Below, one piece after another: positions 58,196-64,000 of a stretch of DNA of 64,000 nucleotides. This DNA comes from Corynebacterium yudongzhengii (GTDB lineage: Bacteria > Actinomycetota > Actinomycetes > Mycobacteriales > Mycobacteriaceae): NCBI RefSeq assembly GCF_003065405.1, contig NZ_CP026947.1:2418001-2482000 (forward strand), read 5' to 3'. Within the stretch, counting starts at the first letter, position 1; each line of letters begins with the position of its first letter. The notes under the pieces were generated by a model, which saw nothing but the letters and a program-made list of their open reading frames with translations, searched no databases and was not told where the DNA came from. The position numbers were made by a program, and so were the translations under genes.

Positions 58196-58585
58196 ATGGG
58201 ACTCTTCGACAACCTCATGGGCATTTCCTCCGACGCCGACCCGCAGAAAGTCGTCGAGCAGCTGGCCAGCGCCCGCGTGCTTTTGGAGGGCGAGCGCGTC
58301 ATCCACGCCTTCCAGCTCTACCGCGACTTGGCGGTGTTTACCGACTGGCGGATCATCTCCATCGACGTCCAGGGCATGACGGGCAAGAAGCGGAGCTACC
58401 AGTCGATTCCTTATTTCTCGATCAGCCGGTTCTCGGTGGAAACGGCCGGCAGCTTGGATCGGGACGCGGAGATCGACATCTACCTCTCTTCGGCGACCAC
58501 CCCGACCCTGGCGCTGGAGGTGCGTTCCGACGATGCCGTCATCAAAATCCAGCAGCTGCTCGCCCAGCGCCTGCGCGGAAGTTAG
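58196..58585 (+). CDS. PH-domain protein (bacterial DUF1696/bPH_1 type)
   Basis: This is a 129-residue soluble protein with one bacterial pleckstrin-homology fold: [58 protein letters not shown] is the family core. Its binding partner is unknown. The start is 61 bp from the divergent leuS start. Its stop is directly next to the stop of the convergent Rieske gene (positions 58585 and 58586). Confidence 0.88.
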   Translation: MGLFDNLMGISSDADPQKVVEQLASARVLLEGERVIHAFQLYRDLAVFTDWRIISIDVQGMTGKKRSYQSIPYFSISRFSVETAGSLDRDAEIDIYLSSATTPTLALEVRSDDAVIKIQQLLAQRLRGS

Positions 58586-58909
58586 CTACTGGTCGTTGAC
58601 GGTGAGGTAGAGCTCGCCGTCATCCTCGGTGACCTCGTGCACCGTGAGCCGGCCGCGGGCGGGGTAGTCGATCGCCTCGCCGGTGGTGGCGTCGAAGGTC
58701 GCCTTGTGCAGCCAGCAGGTGATCACCCCATCCTCGCAACGCCCGTTGGCCAGCGAGGCCTCGAGGTGCGTGCAGGTGTTGTCGACGGCACGCAGGTGCT
58801 CACCGTCGCGGAAGACGGCGATGTTCTGCTCGTAGCCGGTGTCCCGCTTATCGACGACCAGTGATTCGCCGTCCGCCAAACTCGCCGAGGAACCGATGTG
58901 GATGGCCAC
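58586..58909 (-). CDS. Rieske [2Fe-2S] protein, NirD/ferredoxin-like
   Basis: This is a 107-residue Rieske protein. The cluster ligands are in NTCTHLEAS (Cys, His) and ITCWLHKATF (Cys, His), and the length matches small NirD-like or dioxygenase ferredoxin subunits. It is a soluble electron-transfer module. No oxygenase or nitrite reductase gene is adjacent, so the partner is unknown. It lies 3 bp from the stop of the upstream symporter gene and may be co-transcribed with it. Confidence 0.92.
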   Translation of the reverse strand: MAIHIGSSASLADGESLVVDKRDTGYEQNIAVFRDGEHLRAVDNTCTHLEASLANGRCEDGVITCWLHKATFDATTGEAIDYPARGRLTVHEVTEDDGELYLTVNDQ

Positions 58910-58912
58910 GAC

Positions 58913-60115
58913 CTAGCGCACCTCCACCTGATCTTCGCGGCTGTGGATGGAGTCCTTGGCGTAGCGGTTGACGATCATCGCGATCGCGCCGTCACCGGTG
59001 ACGTTCGCGGCGGTGCCGAAGGAGTCGATGGCGATGTAGGCGGCGATCATGAGGGCGATCATGGACTCGTCGAAGCCGAGCAAGGAGCCCAGCAGGCCGA
59101 CGGCCGCCATGATCGCACCGCCCGGCACGCCCGGCGCGGCGATCATGGTGACACCCAGCATGAGGATGAAGCCGATAGCCAGGCCGAGGGAGACCTCCAT
59201 GCCAGACATGTAGACGATTGCGAAGGCGAACAGGCCGATCTTGATCATCGAGCCCGAGAGGTGAATCGTCGCGCACAGCGGGACCACGAAGCCGGCGACG
59301 TTGCGGGCCACGCCGTTGTTCAGGGTGGACTTTAAGGTGATCGGGATGGTCGCGGCGGACGAGGAGGTGCCCAGCGCCGTGAAGTAGGCCGGCAGCATGT
59401 TCTTCAGCGCGACCAGCGGGTTACGCCCGGCGATGGTGCCGGCGATGAGGAACTGGACGGCGAGGTAGAGGATCGTGAGCACGATCGCGGTGACGATCAC
59501 CTTCGCGAAGGTCACCAGCGTATCCACCAGGTTGCCGTTCATGCCCAAGTCCAAGAACATGCCGTAGATGAAGATCGGCAGCAGCGGGATGACGAAGCGC
59601 TCGATGATCTTCATGATCACCGACTCCAGCTCGCGGGCGGCGGTGTAGAGGGTGTCGGACTTGACGACGGTCATGGCCACGCCAATCGCGAAGGCCAAAA
59701 GCAGGGCCGTCATGACCTCGAAGGGCGGCGGCATCTCGACGGAGAAGTAGGGCTCGAGAGCGCCTTCGTCGATATCGTTGACGGACTGCACACCGCCTTG
59801 GCCCAGCAGGAACGGGTAAAGGCCCTGCGAGACGGCGTAGGCGATGAAGCCGGCGACGATGGTCGCCCCATAGGCGATCGCCGTGGTGATCGCCAGCCAC
59901 TTGCCGGCGCCGCGGCCCAGGCCGGCGATAGCGGGGGTAATCAGCGAGAAGATCAGTACGGGCACGAAGAAGTTCAGGAAGTTACCGAACAGCCCGTTGA
60001 AGGTGATGAACACGCGCGCCAGCCACTCCGGGAAGAAGAGGCTGCAGATGATGCCGAGGATGATGGCAATGATGATGCGCACCAGGAGCGAGCCTAGGAT
60101 GCCCTTGTTTTTCAT
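58913..60115 (-). CDS. DAACS-family cation:dicarboxylate/amino acid symporter
   Basis: This is a 400-residue Na+ or H+-coupled carrier with eight spans and two hairpins. Family motifs are FTALGTSSSAATIPITLKS (serine-rich re-entrant loop), MIAAPGVPGGAIMA and IDSFGTAANVTGDGAIAMIVNR. It is closest to glutamate/serine-threonine symporters of the SstT/GltP group; the substrate is not decided by these motifs. ATG chosen with AAGGA 7 nt upstream. It is followed 3 bp later by the Rieske gene. Confidence 0.92.
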   Translation of the reverse strand: MKNKGILGSLLVRIIIAIILGIICSLFFPEWLARVFITFNGLFGNFLNFFVPVLIFSLITPAIAGLGRGAGKWLAITTAIAYGATIVAGFIAYAVSQGLYPFLLGQGGVQSVNDIDEGALEPYFSVEMPPPFEVMTALLLAFAIGVAMTVVKSDTLYTAARELESVIMKIIERFVIPLLPIFIYGMFLDLGMNGNLVDTLVTFAKVIVTAIVLTILYLAVQFLIAGTIAGRNPLVALKNMLPAYFTALGTSSSAATIPITLKSTLNNGVARNVAGFVVPLCATIHLSGSMIKIGLFAFAIVYMSGMEVSLGLAIGFILMLGVTMIAAPGVPGGAIMAAVGLLGSLLGFDESMIALMIAAYIAIDSFGTAANVTGDGAIAMIVNRYAKDSIHSREDQVEVR

Positions 60116-60256
60116 GTCGAGTCCTTGAGGGATGGCACTATGAACCAGTACGACTTTCAACCTACAACGGCAGTTAGCACAGTCATAGTCGAAGCACTGG
60201 TGTGATCTATTTCTGAATGTGCTTCCGCGCGGCTGCGGGGCCTAGAATATAAAGCC

Positions 60257-60697
60257 ATGATTGTCGTCGGTGTTGTTTTGTCCCTGCTGGCCATCGCTCT
60301 CCTCGTCATCGGCGGGATGGCGTTCGCCCGCAAGCTTCCCGGCAACAGCTACATCGGCATCCGCGTCGCGGAGGTGCGCAAGTCCCCCGAGGTCTGGGAG
60401 GCCGCGCACCACGTCGCCGGCACCTTCTGGCTCTTCGGCGGCGTGGCGTTGACCTTCGGCGCGTTGATCTCTTTCATCGCCGAGGGCTGGCTGTGGCTCA
60501 TCCCCGTCGGCGCGGTGATCGTCGCCGTGGTGGCGGTGGGCGCCGGCGCGAATGTGGGGGCCCGCACCGCGGCGGCACTGGACGTCGAGAAGGAATACCA
60601 GGAGCAGCAGAAGGCCCAAGAACCCGCCCCGGCGCCGGAGGTGGATATGTCGGCGTTGCGGCGGGCCGTCGATAAGTCGCGCCACCCCGAGGACTAA
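60257..60697 (+). CDS. SdpI-family membrane protein
   Basis: This is a 146-residue protein with three or four hydrophobic spans. GNSYIGIRVAEVRKSPEVWEAAHHVAG is the SdpI/YhfL signature (IGIR.......W...H); in Bacillus SdpI gives immunity to a killing peptide and acts as a signal. The tail is charged (EKEYQEQQKAQEPAPAPEVD). No killing-peptide gene is adjacent, so an immunity role is not supported here. The trp promoter starts right after its stop. Confidence 0.85.
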   Translation: MIVVGVVLSLLAIALLVIGGMAFARKLPGNSYIGIRVAEVRKSPEVWEAAHHVAGTFWLFGGVALTFGALISFIAEGWLWLIPVGAVIVAVVAVGAGANVGARTAAALDVEKEYQEQQKAQEPAPAPEVDMSALRRAVDKSRHPED

Positions 60698-60698
60698 G

Positions 60699-60707
60699 TG
60701 CTATACT
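60699..60707 (+). promoter_or_regulatory. trp operon promoter, extended -10
   Basis: TGCTATACT lies 8 nt before the leader peptide GTG, an extended -10 placing the transcript start at or near the GTG. No good -35 is seen. Confidence 0.55.
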
Positions 60708-60715
60708 TTCCCACC

Positions 60716-60775
60716 GTGAGCAACCGACAAGCATTTCTGTGGTGGTGGCGCCCGTCTACGGCGAGCCACCGATAG
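60716..60775 (+). CDS. trpL: trp operon leader peptide
   Basis: This is a 19-residue leader: MSNRQAFLWWWRPSTASHR, GTG start, with three consecutive Trp codons. In corynebacteria such a leader makes the ribosome stall when charged tRNA-Trp is short, preventing the attenuator hairpin. The -10 box 8 nt upstream makes the leader mRNA leaderless, so the ribosome starts at the 5' end. It is followed by the attenuator and by trpE. Confidence 0.85.
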   Translation: MSNRQAFLWWWRPSTASHR

Positions 60776-60801
60776 AGTTGCGCACTTAAGACTTCTTCAT
60801 C

Positions 60802-60841
60802 AAGGCCCGCCGGCTTCTTCCCCCGAAGCGCCGCGGGCCTT
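60802..60841 (+). terminator. trp attenuator hairpin
   Basis: AAGGCCCGC and GCGGGCCTT are perfect 9-bp arms extended by CGGCTTC/GAAG-CGCC; a weak U-run (GCTCTT) follows. It begins 27 nt past the leader peptide stop. Without stalling on the Trp codons it would end transcription. Confidence 0.75.
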
Positions 60842-60966
60842 GCTCTTAGGCCCACCTTCCAGGCAACTAACCTGAAAGACGCGGTGTGACCGGGGAAGAA
60901 CCCACGGTCATCGGCATAGGACGCGTCAGAAAGGTGGTCAACGCTTTGTCAGCTTTAGCAGGTGCA

Positions 60967-60984
60967 CTCACCTCGGCAGGTGAG
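60967..60984 (+). promoter_or_regulatory. Hairpin hiding the trpE ribosome site
   Basis: CTCACCT-CGGC-AGGTGAG is a perfect 7-bp stem ending 5 nt before the trpE ATG. The 3' arm is the ribosome site AGGTGAG. It may limit trpE translation when free; no regulator can be named. Confidence 0.5.
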
Positions 60985-60989
60985 AGCCC

Positions 60990-62570
60990 ATGAGTAACCC
61001 CCGGATCACTCCGGTCGTGCGCCACCGCCCGGTGCGCTATCACGCGGATGCCTCCAGCCTGTTCGCGCACCTCGGTGGGGTAGAGGCCACCGACTCGTTG
61101 CTGCTCGAATCCGCCGACATCACCACGAAATCCGGGCTGAACTCGGTGGCCGTGCTGTCTTCGTCGCTGCGGATCACCTGCAACGGCGACGAGGTCAGAA
61201 TCGAGGAGCTCAGCGCGAGCGGCGCTCACTTCGCCCGTCAGGTGTATGAGCGTTTGGGTGACTACGCCGTCGATACGCACACCTACCGCTTCCCGGTCTC
61301 CGAGGCCGCCGACGAGCGCGCCCGCCTCGCGGATATCTCCAGCGCCGAGGTCCTGCGCGCGCTGACCCGGGATGCGGACTACCACGACGAGCACAACGTG
61401 CTGCCCATGCTCGGCGGGGGCTTCGCCTTCGATTACCTCGCCACCTTCGAGACCCTGCCGGAGGTCGACGAGGGTGCGAACACCTACCCGGACTATCAGT
61501 TTCTGCTGGCCGAGACGGTGCTGACCATCAACCACCAGCGCGGCGAGGCCATGGTGCACGCGGTGCGGCTGGAGGCGGGCGTCGATACGCTCGATGCCGA
61601 GCTGGACGAACTGGCCGCCCGCATCGATGCCGCCGAGCCGCACGCCGCGCACGCCTACCAGGCCTCGCCCCACCCGGCCGATACCCTGCGCGTGACCACC
61701 GACATCTCCGATGCCGAGTTCCGCGACGCCGTGACCGGGCTCAAGGAGTCCGTCTACAACGGCGACATCTACCAGGTGGTGCCGGCGCGCACCTTTATGG
61801 CCGACTGCCCCGATGCGTTCGCCGCTTATCGACGACTACGCGCAGCCAACCCCAGCCCGTATATGTTCTACGCGCGCGGGCTCGACCGTTTCGGCCAGCC
61901 CTACGAACTGTTCGGGGCCTCGCCGGAATCGAATCTGAAGTACGACTCCGCCAGCCGCGAAGTGCAGCTCTACCCGATCGCGGGCACCCGACCCCGGGGG
62001 CTGGACGACAACGGTGAGATCGACGACGAGCTGGATATCCGCATGGAGCTCGAGCTGCGCACCGACGCCAAGGAGATCGCCGAGCACACGATGCTCGTGG
62101 ATCTGGCGCGCAACGATCTCGCCCGCGTGGGGGTCTTGGGGACCCGCAAGGTCGCCGAGCTTTTGCAGGTGGATCGCTACTCCCGCGTGATGCACTTGGT
62201 CTCGCGGGTGGTCGCGCAGCTGGACCCCACCCTCGATGCGCTGGACGCCTACCGGGCGTGCATGAACATGGGCACGCTCTCCGGCGCCCCGAAGTTGAAG
62301 GCGATGGAGCTTTTGCGGGGCGTCGAGAAGCGGCGCCGCGGTTCCTATGGCGGGGCGATCGGGTACCTGCGCGGCAACGGGGATATGGATAACTGCATCG
62401 TCATTCGCTCGGCGTATGTGCGCGACGGGGTGGCGGCGGTGCAGGCCGGGGCCGGCGTCGTGCGCGATTCCAACCCGCAGTCGGAGGCCGACGAGACCCT
62501 GCACAAGGCCTATGCCGTGCTCAGCGCGATCGCCGCCGCGGCGAACGCCGAATTGGAGGTGGTGCGCTAA
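60990..62570 (+). CDS. trpE: Anthranilate synthase component I
   Basis: This is a 526-residue enzyme making anthranilate from chorismate with ammonia from TrpG, the first step of tryptophan synthesis. The N-terminus has TDSLLLESADI, the LLES site for tryptophan feedback. The chorismate-binding core has SPSPYMFYARG-like NPSPYMFYARG, ELFGASPESNLKY, PIAGTRPRG, EHTMLVDLARNDLARVG, TLSGAPKLKAMELL and RGSYGGAIGY. All catalytic motifs are present. The ATG has AGGTGAG 5 nt upstream, folded in a hairpin. It shares bases with trpG (TAATG). Confidence 0.96.
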   Translation: MSNPRITPVVRHRPVRYHADASSLFAHLGGVEATDSLLLESADITTKSGLNSVAVLSSSLRITCNGDEVRIEELSASGAHFARQVYERLGDYAVDTHTYRFPVSEAADERARLADISSAEVLRALTRDADYHDEHNVLPMLGGGFAFDYLATFETLPEVDEGANTYPDYQFLLAETVLTINHQRGEAMVHAVRLEAGVDTLDAELDELAARIDAAEPHAAHAYQASPHPADTLRVTTDISDAEFRDAVTGLKESVYNGDIYQVVPARTFMADCPDAFAAYRRLRAANPSPYMFYARGLDRFGQPYELFGASPESNLKYDSASREVQLYPIAGTRPRGLDDNGEIDDELDIRMELELRTDAKEIAEHTMLVDLARNDLARVGVLGTRKVAELLQVDRYSRVMHLVSRVVAQLDPTLDALDAYRACMNMGTLSGAPKLKAMELLRGVEKRRRGSYGGAIGYLRGNGDMDNCIVIRSAYVRDGVAAVQAGAGVVRDSNPQSEADETLHKAYAVLSAIAAAANAELEVVR

Positions 62571-63196
62571 TGGCACACGTCGTTCTCATCGACAACCACG
62601 ACAGCTTCGTCTACAACCTGGTCGACGCCGCCGGCCAGACCGGCCATAAGGTCACGGTCTTCCGGAACACGGTGGAGGTCTCGACGGTGCTAAAGGCCAA
62701 GCCCGACCTGTTGATCCTGTCGCCGGGGCCGGGGCATCCGCGGGAGGCCGGCAACCAGCCGGAGCTTATCGAGCGCGGCCTCGGCGAGATCCCGATTCTG
62801 GGCATCTGCCTCGGTTTCCAGGCGCTCATCGAGCACTTCGGCGGCGTGGTCGAGCCCTGCGGCCCCGAGCACGGCCGTTCGGTGGCGATGGAACTCACCG
62901 ACGCCGGGGTGGCCCACCCTGTCTTCGCCGGCCTGGCGCTGGGTGCCGATCGCACGGAGCCCAACGTGCCCGGGCGCCTCGTGCCGGTCGCGCGCTATCA
63001 CTCGCTCGGCTGCGTCGACGCCCCGAGTGAGCTGCGGGTGCTGGCGCGCACGGCGACGAAGCTTGGCGACGTCGCCATGGCCGCCGAGACAAAAGATTCC
63101 ACGGCGTTCGGCGTCCAGTTCCACCCGGAGTCGATCCTGACGCCAAATGGCCCGCGCATGCTAGATCGTTGTATTACTCAATTGTTGAATAGTTAA
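62570..63196 (+). CDS. trpG: Anthranilate synthase component II (glutamine amidotransferase)
   Basis: This is a 208-residue class I amidotransferase that supplies ammonia to TrpE. It starts with the IDNHDSFVYNLVDAAGQTGH motif; the catalytic Cys is in PILGICLGFQAL, and His-Glu are in VQFHPESILTPNG. It has the oxyanion loop SPGPGHPREAG. Its ATG overlaps the trpE stop, giving translational coupling, and no fusion to trpD or trpE is present. Confidence 0.96.
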   Translation: MAHVVLIDNHDSFVYNLVDAAGQTGHKVTVFRNTVEVSTVLKAKPDLLILSPGPGHPREAGNQPELIERGLGEIPILGICLGFQALIEHFGGVVEPCGPEHGRSVAMELTDAGVAHPVFAGLALGADRTEPNVPGRLVPVARYHSLGCVDAPSELRVLARTATKLGDVAMAAETKDSTAFGVQFHPESILTPNGPRMLDRCITQLLNS

Positions 63197-63217
63197 AAGA
63201 AAGGCCTGACCCACACC

Positions 63218-64000
63218 ATGACCAACCCCGATACCGTGCAGACGCTGAAGAGCTTCATCGAGAACCCCGCGCCGACGGTGGAGGAGTGCATCGCCGCCTT
63301 CACGCCGCTGGCGGTAGGCGAGTACGACGACATCCACATCGCCACCCTGCTCACCGCGGTGAAGGTGCGCGGCGAGACCGCCAACGATCTGCTCGGCGCC
63401 GCCCGCGCCTACCTCAAGGCCTCGCGCCCGTTCCCGATCACCGGCGAAGGCATCATGGACACCGCCGGCACGGGTGGCGACGGCAAGAACACCATCAACA
63501 TCACCACCGCCGCGTCGCTGGTGGCGGCCTCGGATGGCGTGAAGATGGTCAAGCACGGCAACCGCTCCGTCTCCTCAAAGTCCGGTTCGGCGGACGTGCT
63601 CGAGGCCATGCACATCCCGCTGGACCTCGACCCGGAGCGCGCGGTGCGCCAATTCGAGAACTCCAACTTCACCTTCCTGTTCGCGCCGGCCTACAACCCG
63701 GCCGTCGGCCACGTGCAACCGGTGCGCCGGGGCCTGAAGTTCTCGACCATCTTCAACACCCTGGGACCGATCCTGTCTCCGGCGAACCCGGAGTTCCAGA
63801 TCATGGGCATCGCCAACCCGGCTCAGGGCGAGATGATCGCCGAGACCTTCCGGAACTTGGGCCGCAAGCGCGCGCTCGTCGTCCACGGTGACGGCTCCGA
63901 CGAGATCGCCGTCACCGGGCCCACGCAAGTTTGGGAGCTCAACACCGACGGCGAGATCTCGCACTACGTTCTCAACCCCTCCGACTTCGGCGTGGACACC
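63218..64000 (+). CDS. trpD: Anthranilate phosphoribosyltransferase, N-terminal part
   Basis: 261 codons are open to the end of the window; about 85 residues at the C-terminus are missing. The enzyme joins anthranilate to PRPP. Visible motifs are the PRPP loop DTAGTGGDGKNTINITTAAS, KHGNRSVSSKSGSADVLEA (anthranilate and Mg2+ site), NPAVGHVQPVRRGL and RTIFNTLGP-like STIFNTLGPILSPANP. It starts 21 bp after trpG with GAAAGG upstream. The order trpL-trpE-trpG-trpD is that of the corynebacterial trp operon. Confidence 0.95.
   Translation, partial: MTNPDTVQTLKSFIENPAPTVEECIAAFTPLAVGEYDDIHIATLLTAVKVRGETANDLLGAARAYLKASRPFPITGEGIMDTAGTGGDGKNTINITTAASLVAASDGVKMVKHGNRSVSSKSGSADVLEAMHIPLDLDPERAVRQFENSNFTFLFAPAYNPAVGHVQPVRRGLKFSTIFNTLGPILSPANPEFQIMGIANPAQGEMIAETFRNLGRKRALVVHGDGSDEIAVTGPTQVWELNTDGEISHYVLNPSDFGVDT

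Noticed and set aside
60257..60697. Immunity protein for a killing peptide (Sdp system).
   Set aside because: No small killing-factor gene is adjacent, and the SdpI family has broad members.

Overview
The window looks like a chromosomal segment of a high-GC actinobacterium, almost certainly the genus Corynebacterium. The evidence is gene order and signals. The minus-strand block ponA - GT87 glycosyltransferase - small membrane protein - rpsF - ssb - rplI - dnaB, divergent from ino1 and next to a DUF5318 gene, matches the Rv0046c-Rv0058 neighbourhood of M. tuberculosis. A MalR-like MarR gene follows ino1. There are DtxR-type iron boxes, a CsoR-type copper operator, a trp leader peptide with three Trp codons, and many genes that appear leaderless. 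The species cannot be named from sequence alone, and no database search was possible.

Layout. 1-8 kb: a partial TetR regulator with a palindromic operator, a GlsB/YeaQ-type membrane protein, a tandem universal stress protein, an RluA-type pseudouridine synthase with a class I aminotransferase, an orphan ectoine synthase (ectC), a divergent Nramp-type transporter and a frameshifted secreted metallophosphoesterase. 8.2-9.43 kb: an array of palindromic repeats. 9.45-15.2 kb: a complete rRNA operon on the minus strand (16S-23S-5S, no spacer tRNA) with its promoter, two boxA-like elements and a terminator. 15.4-21.6 kb: a GntR regulator, an NYN-domain protein, PspA, thioredoxin, copZ-copA and an iron-box-controlled 66-residue protein. 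21.8-33.2 kb: the replication, translation and cell-wall block (dnaB to ponA), DUF5318, ino1, malR, a second Usp and a membrane protein.

33.2-37 kb is an accessory patch: a 15-C homopolymer, a second array of the same palindromes, a decayed IS5-family element and a DUF222/HNH endonuclease gene with unusual composition. 37-41.3 kb is a co-directional minus-strand set: a secreted beta-rich protein, a polytopic histidine kinase, a 61-residue secreted peptide with two cysteines, a LuxR-type response regulator and trhO. The peptide gene sits between the kinase and its regulator, and this is the best candidate here for an undescribed signalling system.

41.5-55 kb: an Nei-type glycosylase, DUF1846, a pair of 101-bp repeats, a frameshifted nnr (NAD(P)HX repair), an ABC transporter divergent from a two-component system whose kinase is split by an intact IS3-family element, an FAD oxidoreductase, two DUF202 proteins, an MFS remnant and an AcuI/YhdH-like reductase. 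55.3-64 kb: leuS, a PH-domain protein, a Rieske protein, a DAACS symporter, an SdpI-family protein and the start of the trp operon (trpL, attenuator, trpE, trpG, partial trpD).

Two genes carry single-base frameshifts that could be real or sequencing errors (the metallophosphoesterase and nnr). Start codons were chosen by Shine-Dalgarno spacing, or by a -10 box 6-9 nt upstream where a leaderless transcript seemed likely. Domain names come from remembered motifs, not from a profile search.
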